Shown: in pieces, positions 16,949-25,543 of the stretch
Numbering within the stretch: position 1 is the first letter of the stretch
Layout of the letters: each line of letters opens with the position of its first letter
DNA from: a bacterium 0.1xD8-71
GTDB taxonomy: Bacteria; Bacillota; Clostridia; Lachnospirales; Lachnospiraceae
Direction of reading: 5' to 3'
DNA length: 64,000 nt
NCBI GenBank assembly: GCA_003612405.1
Contig: RAYR01000016.1
Span: 1-64,000 of the forward strand
Translations under genes and position numbers: made by a program
The notes under the pieces: generated by a model
What the model was told of the DNA's origin: nothing
What the model saw: only the letters and a program-made list of their open reading frames with translations
Databases searched by the model: none

Positions 16949-17122
16949 TTAGCCTGCCTGCCGTTTCTGCCATTCCTCGAACCGCTCACAGGTCTGCCTC
17001 TCGATAAGCTGCTCAAAAGCTTCCTGCATGGTCTGGCTGCCCGCAAACTCACGGGACACGATAAACTGCACCTTTTTCTTTTTGTTCCGGCTCTGCGCCG
17101 GGCGGTCTGCTTGTTTTGCCAT
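16949..17122 (-). CDS. Small basic protein upstream of recombinase
   Basis: A 57-residue frame (MAKQADRPAQSRNKKKKVQF...) with GGAGGT 8 bp before the ATG at 17122. It has a basic N-terminus and an amphipathic helix (TMQEAFEQLIERQ). Its position just upstream of the recombinase suggests an element-encoded accessory gene. Other frames here do not have a credible start. Function unknown. Confidence 0.6.
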   Translation of the reverse strand: MAKQADRPAQSRNKKKKVQFIVSREFAGSQTMQEAFEQLIERQTCERFEEWQKRQAG

Positions 17123-17398
17123 AGGCATTTACCTCCATAAAGATACCCGGACGGCTCCGTCCGGGCGTGTGTCGTGTGCTGCCGGGCAGGTGGGAGCCTG
17201 ACAACGGGGTCTGACAACGGACGTTAAAAAACCCCGCACACAAAACCCGGCTTTCCGTTTTCTGTTCTGATTGATTTTCTTTCTGTTTTTCCGTTGCTTT
17301 CGTTGTCAGGGAAAGAAAAAGCCCTGAAAAACGGCATTTGTTAGGCGGCTTCCCGGCAACGGGCTTGACAACGGGAGGGGCAACCAGTCGACAACCGG
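17123..17398. other. Non-coding stretch with repeated TGACAACGG units
   Basis: The octamer TGACAACG occurs at 17199, 17212 and 17367 on the plus strand and inverted at 17301-17309; a further inverted copy lies at 17494 inside the helicase gene. The units could be iterons or regulatory sites; no gene was found. Confidence 0.4.
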
Positions 17399-18844
17399 CT
17401 ACGGTTTTCCCGCTTCCAGCCATTCCTCCGGCAGCCCAAGCTGGACGGCTTCCCCTTCGGGCAAAGGCTGGAAACCTGATTTTCCATGCCCTCCGTTGTC
17501 AGGCGGTGCCACCCGTTCCCAACCCTTCTGCCGGTTATAGGGCGAGGGAAAATGCCGGGGATTCTCAAAGGCTTTCCAGCCCGCCGCATAGTTCTTCATG
17601 ATGGAATTAATATCACGAATATCATACTGTTTTGGTTCCTCATAAGCCGGGTGCCCCAGCCCTTCATGGTAGATTTGCAGGGAGCAGACCATCTTCCCGC
17701 CGTACCCGTCCAAGAAGTTCAGAATCCGGGTGGCGAGGGTGTCCTCCGGCATAAATGACCGCTGGTGCTCTTTCAGATACCGCTCCATTGCCGGGCTTAA
17801 TTTCAGCTTTACATCACCTTTCCGGTAAACCTCCATGACCTCCGCCCACATCTGCCCGATATAGGCTCTGGAAGCGGCTTCATCTTCCAGAATATGAACC
17901 TCCGCCGCTTCCGCCTGCACCTGCACCGGTAAAAAACGCCGGTTCCCAGTGCGGTCAAGGGGCAGGAAGTCCAGCGTGTTGGAAGTTCCGGCAAACACGC
18001 ACTGCCGCTTATGGTCTTTTGGGTGGACTTCATAAGGGGCTTTGTAGGTTTCCTTCTGGCGGCTCAAAAAGGACTTAATATCCTCAATGCTCTTTGCGTT
18101 CGCCGTGGCAATCATTTCCGACATTTCAATAATCCAATGCCCTTGCAGCTTCCGGTATATGTTATCATCGTCTAACTTCCGCAGGTCATCGGAAAACCAC
18201 TCATCACGGACAGCAAGGAACCGGAAGAAAGTGGACTTCCCGGCTCCCTGACCGCCCACCAGACAGAGCATGACCTCAAACTTTGTCCCCGGCTTGAATA
18301 CCCGTGTCACTGCCCCCAGCATGAACAGCAGGAGGACTTCATAATTGTAATTATTTACCTCCGCACCGAGGAAATGGCGCAGGGCATAGCGCACCCGCTC
18401 CGTCCCATCCCATTGCAGGCTGTTTAAATAATCACGGACAGGGTGATACCGGTATTCATTGGCGGCGACCTTGATAGCCCCCTCAATCCGCTTTTCCGAG
18501 GTCAGCCCGTAGTGTTCCTCCAAGTATAGAACCAGATATTGAATATCCACGTCCGTCAGGCGGCTCCCGTCCCGATACCAGCCAAGGTGCTTTACAATGT
18601 CAATCCGGTCAGTCAGGAGGTTATTGCTGAACGCCCCGCTAAGCAGCGGGTCATATAAAAATACCGCCTTGTAATTCCCCGGCGTGTTGGCGGTCTGCCC
18701 TTTTTGCGTGGTTTCCAACATCTGCCGGACTTCGGCAACTGTCTTTTCACCGTTCCGGCTGTCTGCTGCGGTTTCCCCGGCTTGTCTTTCCGCCGCCGGC
18801 AAACTCTGATACCCTCCGCTCAATCCGCTCCACCTCCTTCCCAT
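17399..18844 (-). CDS. VirE-type replicative helicase/ATPase
   Basis: A 481-residue protein of the virulence-associated E family. It has a P-loop at about residues 197-204 (GGQGAGKS), a downstream acidic motif and the NRRFLPVQV segment seen in phage- and IME-encoded superfamily 3-like helicases. It overlaps the primase gene by 98 bp in another frame, so its first 30 or so residues may not be translated as listed. With the primase it probably primes and unwinds the excised circle. Confidence 0.85.
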   Translation of the reverse strand: MGRRWSGLSGGYQSLPAAERQAGETAADSRNGEKTVAEVRQMLETTQKGQTANTPGNYKAVFLYDPLLSGAFSNNLLTDRIDIVKHLGWYRDGSRLTDVDIQYLVLYLEEHYGLTSEKRIEGAIKVAANEYRYHPVRDYLNSLQWDGTERVRYALRHFLGAEVNNYNYEVLLLFMLGAVTRVFKPGTKFEVMLCLVGGQGAGKSTFFRFLAVRDEWFSDDLRKLDDDNIYRKLQGHWIIEMSEMIATANAKSIEDIKSFLSRQKETYKAPYEVHPKDHKRQCVFAGTSNTLDFLPLDRTGNRRFLPVQVQAEAAEVHILEDEAASRAYIGQMWAEVMEVYRKGDVKLKLSPAMERYLKEHQRSFMPEDTLATRILNFLDGYGGKMVCSLQIYHEGLGHPAYEEPKQYDIRDINSIMKNYAAGWKAFENPRHFPSPYNRQKGWERVAPPDNGGHGKSGFQPLPEGEAVQLGLPEEWLEAGKP

Positions 18845-19373
18845 GCCCCTTGATAACGGCGGCTTTTTCCTCCTTTGTCCCGGTCAGCAGCGTGTCTAAA
18901 AGATAACCCACATACTCCCGTTTCTGCATGGCTTCCACAAACAGCGGGTTCCACCCGTCCCCCGGTGATTTCGGCGCATATGCCGTTTCCCAACGCACCA
19001 ACAAGCGGAGATAATCACTAAGCACCCGGAAACACTTTTTCTCCGCCTGTAAGAACCGGAGTTCTGCCGACAAACTCCGTCTGGCTGGTTTTGGTGAAGC
19101 CCGCCCCCGGCTGTCATAAGAAATGCCAAAATCCGCAGCCAGCTTTTTCGCCGCTTCCAGACCGGGCAGCCCATAAAGCCTTGCCACAAAGTCAATCACG
19201 TCCCCGTCCGCCTGGCAGCCGAAGCAATGGAACCGCTTATCCACCTTCAAGCTGGGATTCCTGTCATCATGGAAAGGGCAGCACGCCATGCCGTTCCGGT
19301 TCACCCGGATGCCGTACATTTCTGCTGCCTGTCTTGTTGTTACATTTTCCTTTACTGCTTCAAATACATTCAT
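18747..19373 (-). CDS. CHC2 zinc-finger primase-like protein
   Basis: A 208-residue protein with a CHC2 zinc finger of DnaG-type primases (CCPFHDD, then FHCFGCQADGD, about residues 30-65) but no full TOPRIM catalytic domain in the open frame. The ATG at 19373 is supported by GAAGGGAC. It is encoded just upstream of and overlapping the VirE-type helicase, the usual split primase-helicase arrangement of such elements. Confidence 0.82.
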   Translation of the reverse strand: MNVFEAVKENVTTRQAAEMYGIRVNRNGMACCPFHDDRNPSLKVDKRFHCFGCQADGDVIDFVARLYGLPGLEAAKKLAADFGISYDSRGRASPKPARRSLSAELRFLQAEKKCFRVLSDYLRLLVRWETAYAPKSPGDGWNPLFVEAMQKREYVGYLLDTLLTGTKEEKAAVIKGHGKEVERIERRVSEFAGGGKTSRGNRSRQPER

Positions 19374-19432
19374 ACTGTCCCTTCCCGGAAATAAAAAAGC
19401 ATCTGCCATTTCCACAGCGGAAAGCAAATGCT

Positions 19433-20821
19433 TCAAATCTCCATATCTTTTTTTGTTGCTACCCTTACGTTCCTGCGCTCCATGCGCTCCCGGTTCACCC
19501 GGTCAGCTTCTATTTTCCCCCTTGCGAGCCTGTCCTTCATGGATTCCCTTGCCTTCTCTTTAATCTGCTCCTTGTTTGCACGGCTCACCTCCGGCTTTTG
19601 GAGCGCAGACTGGACTTTCCTTAACACTTTCTGCGCCGCATTTTTAATCTGCTCCTGAACCGTACACAGGCACTTCACGGCGAAATCTCTTTTCTCCTGC
19701 GGGGCTTTCCGTTCCGGCGAAGCCAGCCACTTTTTGTAATCCTCCACCGCCCGGATGTCCTCCTTCTGCGTTTCCGCCCGGACGGTATCCGCCACAACTT
19801 CGCAGGCTTTCTCATAAGCCGTGTCCGCCACTTCCTCCACCAGCGATTCCATGTCCGCAATCTTCATGGTGACAGTGGCAAGTGCCGCCCGCTTTTCCGA
19901 AAGTTCCCGCCCTTTTTCCGCAATCAGCCCCTCCTGCTTTTCCAGTTCCTTTTCTTTTTCTGAAACGGCTTTTGCGGCTTTATCAAACTTCTTTTCCTGC
20001 TCCGCTATGGCTACGGTGTTTTTCGTCAAGGCTTCCCCCTGTGCGGAGAGTATTTTCTTCTGTTTTTCAATGATGAAGTCCTGCTTTTCCAGATAATCCC
20101 GCCCGCCGTAGGACGGCTCTGCCTGCAAGTGAAGGTTATGTGCGGCGCAGATACGGAAAAGCATCTTCCGGCACTCCGCATCAAAAGTCTGCTTGCGGTT
20201 GTTGTTCCTTCCCTTTTTCTTATCCGGTTCAGGGAGCGGCACTCCCAGTTCTTCCAACGCCTTTTCCTGCTGGGGGCATAACTCCCCATACCGGTTTTTG
20301 CAATCGAATACATGGCGCTCATGGATATGCGGTGTCCCCTCGTCCAGATGGAGCGCCCAGTCCAGAAGATGCACGTGGGAACCAAAACGCCGGTCAAACT
20401 CTGCATAAAACTCATTCACAATCTGGAACAAGGTTTCCGGCGGGACGGATTCCTCCACCGTCCCAATCTGGTAAATGCTTTCCTCCGGGCAGGTCTTATT
20501 GTTCTTTAACAAATCCCTCACCGTGCGGTTGCGTTCCGTGTGCCGGTTCTTCTCGTTCCTTGCGTTCTGGGCTTCAATGAAATCCGAATAATTCTCGGTG
20601 TAATAAGCCAGTTCTATCTGCTCAAAGCTGAAATCCGGCTGGGAAGAATCCTCCCGGCTCCCGGCGGTGGTATAGCCCCGGTAGCAGTCCCAGTATACAT
20701 TTTTCTTTGCCCGCTCCGAATCAATATGACCGCTGTTTTCCACGTCAAAGCGGCGGTCATTGTGGCGTGGGTTGTACGTGCCGTTTTTGCCGGAGCGTCC
20801 GTTGTGCCGTGTCAGTTTCAA
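19433..20821 (-). CDS. MobV/Pre-type relaxase (plasmid recombination enzyme-like)
   Basis: A 462-residue relaxase of the element. The metal-binding motif LDWALHLDEGTPHIHERH lies at about 152-169. A long coiled coil of charged heptads (about 240-340) follows, and a basic tail ends the protein. In Tn4451 the equivalent TnpZ acts with an oriT upstream of its gene; the GC-rich, palindrome-containing segment at 20830-21160 fits that position. Confidence 0.85.
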   Translation of the reverse strand: MKLTRHNGRSGKNGTYNPRHNDRRFDVENSGHIDSERAKKNVYWDCYRGYTTAGSREDSSQPDFSFEQIELAYYTENYSDFIEAQNARNEKNRHTERNRTVRDLLKNNKTCPEESIYQIGTVEESVPPETLFQIVNEFYAEFDRRFGSHVHLLDWALHLDEGTPHIHERHVFDCKNRYGELCPQQEKALEELGVPLPEPDKKKGRNNNRKQTFDAECRKMLFRICAAHNLHLQAEPSYGGRDYLEKQDFIIEKQKKILSAQGEALTKNTVAIAEQEKKFDKAAKAVSEKEKELEKQEGLIAEKGRELSEKRAALATVTMKIADMESLVEEVADTAYEKACEVVADTVRAETQKEDIRAVEDYKKWLASPERKAPQEKRDFAVKCLCTVQEQIKNAAQKVLRKVQSALQKPEVSRANKEQIKEKARESMKDRLARGKIEADRVNRERMERRNVRVATKKDMEI

Positions 20822-20839
20822 TCCAAAATCCCCCTTTCC

Positions 20840-21314
20840 TTTTTACCGATTCCCGGGCTGGCGGGAGGGCTGCGAAGCTGCCGAACCTGCGGGGCTTGCG
20901 TCAGGTAATACCCAGTACGAATTGGCGCAAGCGCCAACTCTAGCTGGGCAAGGCGTTTCACCCTTGACCCGATAAGGACTGCCGCCCTTAACCCGCCAAT
21001 GGGCGTTGCCCCTTGACCCCAACAGGGCTGCTGCGCCCCTGTACCCCGCATAAAAGGTTGCCGCCAACGTGAGTGCGCTGCGCCCGCCCACGTCAAAGAC
21101 GGCTCCCTTTTTCCGTATCAGAAAATCAGAACGCGCCGCGCTCGTTCTGATTTCCTACAGAAACCGCAGCCATTCCCCATGACAGCCGGAAAAACACGCC
21201 CAAAACAGGCATTTACGCCGTCCGGGGCTTCCCTGATGTCTGATACCTCTACCGTGAACCACGGGGAAAATACCGGCTCCGCACCCGTTGTTTTGACCGT
21301 AAAACGCCCCCAAA
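20840..21314. other. GC-rich intergenic region, candidate oriT of the element
   Basis: No gene was found. The segment is upstream of the relaxase gene and contains the palindrome TTGGCGCAAGCGCCAA (20922-20937), a hairpin AAATCAGAACG/CGTTCTGATTT (21123-21153) and several short inverted repeats. Position and palindromes are compatible with an oriT; no nick site was recognised. Confidence 0.45.
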
Positions 21315-21620
21315 TCAGGCAATATCCTTCCCGCCCGGCATGGACTTGAAGCCGTGTTCTTTGGCATATGCCCTCGCCGCCGCCCGCCGTTCCTCACTGT
21401 AAGGCGGAACCAGCCGGATAGACAGCCGGGACTTATCCAGAACATAGGTCACGCTCCCTTCCGGCGTGGACTTCTCCAAACGGCACAGGAGCGGATATTT
21501 TTTGCTGAACTCCGCCAGCCGCCGCTTCAAGTCCGCATTGAATGTGTAAATACTGGCTTCCTTCTCACCCTCGTTGAAGTTGACAATCGTTTCCTTTTCA
21601 TACTTAGACGGCTTTCCCAT
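21315..21620 (-). CDS. Element-encoded hypothetical protein
   Basis: A 101-residue protein starting MGKPSKYEKETIVNFNEGEK with GGGAGG before the ATG. It is a mixed alpha/beta sequence with a conserved-looking ASIYTFNADLKRRL segment. It overlaps the preceding gene by 17 bp. The family is common in clostridial mobilizable elements, but its function is not known to me. Confidence 0.6.
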   Translation of the reverse strand: MGKPSKYEKETIVNFNEGEKEASIYTFNADLKRRLAEFSKKYPLLCRLEKSTPEGSVTYVLDKSRLSIRLVPPYSEERRAAARAYAKEHGFKSMPGGKDIA

Positions 21621-21894
21621 AAAATCCCTCCCAGTCTGTGCTTTTTTCAACCATGCGGATATGCTTCTTTGCTTCAAAATATCCTTCCATTTCCAAACGG
21701 AGATGGCGGTAAAAACAGGGATACCATTCCCCGGCTCCGCCGTCATCCAGCTTCCTTGCCAGGCACAGCACCCGGCGTTTCACTTTTTCATCCACCGTCA
21801 GGGCAGTGACCCATTTCAGCCTGCGGACGGTGTTCTCATGGCTCCCGCACCCGAAGGCATATAAAATCTTCTTTTCCTCAATGCTTAACTTCAT
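21604..21894 (-). CDS. Putative transposon-transfer assisting protein
   Basis: A 96-residue protein. The ATG at 21894 follows GGAGGATGGAAC. The N-terminal KLSIEEKKILYAFGCGSHEN resembles the TTRAP family of small element proteins; the match is by pattern only. It is co-directional and overlapping with the next gene. Confidence 0.5.
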   Translation of the reverse strand: MKLSIEEKKILYAFGCGSHENTVRRLKWVTALTVDEKVKRRVLCLARKLDDGGAGEWYPCFYRHLRLEMEGYFEAKKHIRMVEKSTDWEGFYGKAV

Positions 21895-22207
21895 GTTCCA
21901 TCCTCCATAATTGATAGTTTGTTTCCCTGCCGTTTTGCCTGCAATCCGTTCCTGCCCGGAATCACCCCAGCGTTTTCCGTTCCTTTGGTATGCTCCTGTC
22001 ATGGCACTACTTCTCCGGGAACGGTATCACTTGCAGCCGGTCATTCTGTTTTCAATGTCCTGTGACACTGAAATCTTATCAAAATAAACCGGCTTCCCCC
22101 GTATGTCCGAAAGGCTGGAAAAATTCCCGAAAAACCAAAATTTCCACGCTTTCGGAAATGCCCTGTGCTATAATGGTCATGAACCCTGTTTTGAGAGGAG
22201 GGGCGCA

Positions 22208-23065
22208 ATGTATATAAAACTGACGCTTCAGGAGAAATTAAAAGACGAGAGAACCAGCCGCCGCATGACCCTTGCGGAACTGGAAAAGGCAACAGGCATA
22301 GCAAGAGCCACGCTGGGAAAATATGAATCCGACAAATGCACGGATATAAGCCCGTTCAACCTTGCAAAGCTGGCGGAATACTACGGTCTTTCCATGGATT
22401 ACCTCATGGGGCTGACCGAAAATAAGAACCACCCGAACACCGCCCTGCATGAGCTGCACTTGAATGATTCCACAGTTGATTTGTTAAAAAGCGGCGCACT
22501 CAACAACCGGCTTCTCTGTGAGTTTGTCTGCCATCCGGGATTTTTGCGCCTGCTGACGGATATGGAAGTCTGCATTGACCGGATTGCGGATATGCGCATC
22601 CGTGACATGAACTTAGTTCTGGAACAGGCAAGGCAGTCTGTCATGGAACAGCGGCAGCCCCCGGAAAATGACCTCTATATGCGCACGCTGGAACTGGGGC
22701 AGGTCAGCGAGGAACTGTTTTTCAGCCACGTCATCCATGATGACCTTGACCGGATTGTAAAAGACCTCCGCACCCGGCACGAATCCGACAAGACCACCGC
22801 CGAACTGGAAACCCCAGCAGCGGACTTTGCCCGGAACATCCCGGTGATACTGCTGGACGCCCTCATGCACAAAGGCACGGCGGACGAAAAACGGGCGTTT
22901 ACTATCTGCCGGGTGTTCGGCATTGATTATATGAGCCTCCCAGAAGAGGAACGTGCCACCCTTGCCCGTGTGTTTAAAAAATCCCCTCTGCTCCCCGCAG
23001 CTTCCAGCCAGCGTGGAAAATCAAAGCTGCTGTCCCTGTTTGGGAAGAAAAAGACGAAAGAATGA
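22208..23065 (+). CDS. XRE-family regulator of the mobilizable element
   Basis: A 285-residue regulator with an N-terminal HTH (about 5-70: RRMTLAELEKATGIARATLG, then LAKLAEYYGLSMDYLMGL). The large C-terminal helical domain has no recognised catalytic motif. GAGAGGAGG precedes the ATG at 22208. It is transcribed against the mobilization genes and probably represses element functions in the quiescent state. Confidence 0.82.
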   Translation: MYIKLTLQEKLKDERTSRRMTLAELEKATGIARATLGKYESDKCTDISPFNLAKLAEYYGLSMDYLMGLTENKNHPNTALHELHLNDSTVDLLKSGALNNRLLCEFVCHPGFLRLLTDMEVCIDRIADMRIRDMNLVLEQARQSVMEQRQPPENDLYMRTLELGQVSEELFFSHVIHDDLDRIVKDLRTRHESDKTTAELETPAADFARNIPVILLDALMHKGTADEKRAFTICRVFGIDYMSLPEEERATLARVFKKSPLLPAASSQRGKSKLLSLFGKKKTKE

Positions 23066-23183
23066 CGCAAAAAGGGCTGCCATTCCCGTAAAATCCGGTT
23101 AGCAGTCCTCTTTACTGTATCGTGTGTCCCATGTTCAATTTTCCGGCTTTAGAGCCGCTTTTTCCAGACAGGAGCCAGCCGCA

Positions 23184-23567
23184 TTATACATAGACCAGTT
23201 CCGTATAAATAATTTCTTCTGCCCGGTTACGGATAGAATTGCAGCGGCGCACCCATTCAAGCTGGTCATCCGCTTTCAATTTCTCCGTCACGCCCTCGGC
23301 GGCTTTCATCTGCTCCATGATAAGGTCAAGCCGTTCCTGTGCCTGCCCGTCCACATCGGCAAGGTGCGTCCAGAGTTTCCCGGATAACAGCAGGCTGCAA
23401 TAAAGGGCGGGGCGGGCTTCTTCCAGATAGGCTTTACGCCTGCGCCCCCAATGCCCGATAGGGCGGGATTCCTTCGTCAGCCGCAGGGCGGGAATGTAAT
23501 AATCACCCACAAGAACGTAGTCAAGACCGTTGGTATCGTCATGGATTCTTTCTGGCAGTTCTTTCAT
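23184..23567 (-). CDS. tnpV: Transposon-encoded protein TnpV
   Basis: A 127-residue protein matching the TnpV family: MKELPERIHD start, GDYYIPALRL, RPIGHWGRRRKAYLEE, SGKLWTHLADVDGQAQERLD and a C-terminal IRNRAEEIIYTEL. TnpV was named in Tn4451; its biochemical role is not established. It lies 100 bp from the right end of the element. Confidence 0.75.
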   Translation of the reverse strand: MKELPERIHDDTNGLDYVLVGDYYIPALRLTKESRPIGHWGRRRKAYLEEARPALYCSLLLSGKLWTHLADVDGQAQERLDLIMEQMKAAEGVTEKLKADDQLEWVRRCNSIRNRAEEIIYTELVYV

Positions 23568-23640
23568 TCGTGACCTCCTGTATTCAGTTTTCCAGAATCC
23601 AGTTGTTCGTGTCCCTGTTCATGTGAATTTATTAGGCAAC

Positions 23641-23668
23641 TGAACTCTTCACGAACAAGTATGGCATA
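23641..23668 (-). repeat. Right terminal inverted repeat of the element
   Basis: Read inward from the GA core on the minus strand this end shares T.TG.CA.A.T spaced matches and GTGAAGA(A/G)TTCA with the left end. Confidence 0.7.
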
Positions 23669-24245
23669 TCCTTACCCAATTTTTGGTAGTTCAGCCCGTA
23701 GGTCTTTTCCTTTCCCCGGTTCTCGGAAGTGTTGTATAAATCTATGGTTTCTTTCCCTAAAAGCTCCGACATTTCCTTGAGCGTGGTTTTCTCCTTGCCG
23801 CCTAAAAACAAAGTGGTGTCACAATTCCCCGTGATTGTGTCGGAGTTGTCCTTGTAAATGGCTTTTAACTGGCTCTGCGCCTGCAAGATAAGGCAGGCGG
23901 ATATTTCCCGGCTTCGTATGGTGGCAATCAGTTTTTCCAGTTTCGGTATCTGCCCGATATTCGCCACTTCATCAAGCAGGCAGCGGACGTGTACGGGAAG
24001 CCTGCCGCCGTAAAAATCATCTGCCTTATCGCAAAGCAGATTAAAAAGCTGCGTGTACATCATGGCGACAATGAAGTTGAAAGTGTCGTCCGTGTCGGAG
24101 ATAATGACAAAGAGGGCGGTTTTCCTGTCCCCCAATGTGTCAAGCTCCAAATCGTCCGTTTCCATAAGCTCCCGCAATTCTTTAATGTCAAAGGGTGCTA
24201 ACCGTGCGCCGCATGAAATCAAGATAGATTTAGCAGTCTTGCCGG
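23669..24245 (-). pseudogene. Middle piece of VirD4/TraG coupling protein
   Basis: This encodes TGKTAKSILISCGARLAPFD through LNYQKLG, including the Walker B region CLLDEVANIGQIP (Phe is usual where Val stands) and RSREISACLILQAQSQLKAI. The 5' boundary near 24245 is abrupt; Walker A and about 180 preceding residues are missing. The 3' end is interrupted by the mobilizable element at the GA core and reads into a few foreign residues before a stop at 23632. It cannot encode a working coupling ATPase. Confidence 0.85.
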
Positions 24246-24307
24246 TAACGTTTTGTAAAGGACTTTTTAATCAAATTCACAGAAAGTTTACATTTCAGGG
24301 CAAAAAA

Positions 24308-24346
24308 ATAGAGCCAGGAACCTTTATTTAAGATTCCTGGCTCTAT
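24308..24346 (-). terminator. Terminator after Rpn-like gene
   Basis: A 13-bp perfect stem, ATAGAGCCAGGAA (24308-24320) and TTCCTGGCTCTAT (24334-24346), lies 9 bp beyond the stop and is followed by TTTTTTT on the minus strand. Confidence 0.85.
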
Positions 24347-24355
24347 GACAGTGCT

Positions 24356-25204
24356 TTATGCGTTTCGTTCTGCTTTCAGTTGATTAACTTCTTCAAGGGA
24401 AAGCCCTGAAATATTCGCAATTTCCTCAAGCAAGTATTTCCCCGCCTCCAACATTCGGAATACTGTCATCTTTTTTTCTTCCTGTATTCCCTCTTTCAGG
24501 GATTCATTTCTCATATCCTCCATGATGCGGCACATCTCACTCACTCCCTTCGGATTTTCTTTCAGATACCGTGTCCGGTCTGCCATCAGTTCAAAATTCA
24601 TATCGTCTGCGCTGGTACAGTTAAAATCATGCATGAGCTTTCCAAGATTGGATTCGCCCCGGTATTCCCCATTCACATACAGGATATGTTCCCCATCTTC
24701 AAAAGATTTACCCGTGGCAAGGTTGATCCTCTCAATCGGATAGACCGGCTCGCCTTTTCCGTAAAAATCTTTCTCGATAATGAAGATTGTATAGGTATCC
24801 GGCAGTTCTTTAAATTCCTGTCCGGAATGGAGGTTCTCTACATCCATCACGCTGGAATGGTATCTTGCCCTGTGCGGGTCTGCCCCCTTTTCCTGTCTTT
24901 GGATTTCAAGATCGTATTTTTTCCCGTCCGGGTCCGTCCCGTATGCGTCCAGGCAGATAGAGCGTGCCCCGGCCAGCCTTTTCATGTCCTTTTGTGTTTC
25001 GCAGTCAGTGATAATCAAATCCTGCTTACCCGTGATAATGCGTAACACAAATTCTGCCAGTGGAATGTTATCTTTAAACAGGCAGCGCATAAAATCATCG
25101 TCGATAGGGCGTAAGTCACGCAGGCGCTGTAAATCCTCCTGGTGCTGTTGTTCCGTCGCTGTCAATATCCCCATCTGCCTTTCCTTTCGTTTTTGTAGTT
25201 CCAT
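24356..25204 (-). CDS. PD-(D/E)XK nuclease family protein (Rpn-like)
   Basis: A 282-residue protein of the Rpn/PDDEXK transposase-like group. Motifs: DDDFMRCLFKDN near the N-terminus, LDAYGTDPDGKKYDLEIQRQ (catalytic D-x(n)-E-x-Q) at about 95-115, and a C-terminal ISGLSLEEVNQLK helix. Such proteins promote recA-independent recombination in Escherichia coli, or are associated with phage defence; the role here is inferred. The start at 25204 has AGGAGG upstream; 25174 is an alternative. Confidence 0.8.
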   Translation of the reverse strand: MELQKRKERQMGILTATEQQHQEDLQRLRDLRPIDDDFMRCLFKDNIPLAEFVLRIITGKQDLIITDCETQKDMKRLAGARSICLDAYGTDPDGKKYDLEIQRQEKGADPHRARYHSSVMDVENLHSGQEFKELPDTYTIFIIEKDFYGKGEPVYPIERINLATGKSFEDGEHILYVNGEYRGESNLGKLMHDFNCTSADDMNFELMADRTRYLKENPKGVSEMCRIMEDMRNESLKEGIQEEKKMTVFRMLEAGKYLLEEIANISGLSLEEVNQLKAERNA

Positions 25205-25283
25205 ACTACCATAAACCTCCTGATTTTACAAGCCGGGAACCAGTGTAGTATTTCTGATTCCCCGGCGTCCCTCTGTTATCGTT

Positions 25284-25472
25284 TTATCCCATCTGCTGTA
25301 TCTCATTTTTCAGCATACGCTTAATCTTGTCGCTCATGGTCTCCGTGCTGGTCTCACTGAAATGAATCCGCACGATATAGGTGGTGCGGCCTATCTTCTT
25401 CACCAGTGCTGGCGGGTTCTCTGCCCTGGCTGTGGTGTCTGCTACATTCTGGATATTCTTCTCGCTGCTCAT
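25284..25472 (-). CDS. tnpW: Transposon-encoded protein TnpW
   Basis: A 62-residue protein (MSSEKNIQNVADTTARAENP, then PALVKKIGRTTYIVRIHFSE and a C-terminal MSDKIKRMLKNEI helix) matching the TnpW family. The ATG at 25472 has GAAAGGAG upstream. It lies outside the 12.7-23.7 kb element and probably comes from a second, largely lost mobilizable element together with the DnaC fragment beside it. Confidence 0.7.
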   Translation of the reverse strand: MSSEKNIQNVADTTARAENPPALVKKIGRTTYIVRIHFSETSTETMSDKIKRMLKNEIQQMG

Positions 25473-25543
25473 GGTATTGATGCTCCTTTCCCGGACAGTC
25501 CGCTGATATGTATGGGGATTGCCCTTGCTGCTGTTTTCAGGTT

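Larger units (their letters stand above)
12686..23668. mobile_element. Tn4451-like mobilizable element inserted in virD4
   Basis: The element is bounded by a GA dinucleotide (TC on the plus strand at 12684-12685 and 23669-23670) and by imperfect terminal inverted repeats. Joining the flanks at GA gives AAG GAG CTT ATG, restoring LGKELMSQDE of VirD4 in frame. It carries a large serine recombinase with DUF4368-type tail, TnpV, a MobV-type relaxase, primase, helicase and an XRE regulator. GA is the known crossover dinucleotide of TnpX and TndX recombinases. The plus-strand cargo at 12.7-15.1 kb is AT-rich compared with the GC-rich backbone. Confidence 0.85.

Noticed and set aside
16852-17217. 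121-codon minus-strand frame beside the recombinase
   Set aside because: It is rich in Arg/Ser/Gly, has no SD, and a better-supported 57-codon gene occupies another frame.
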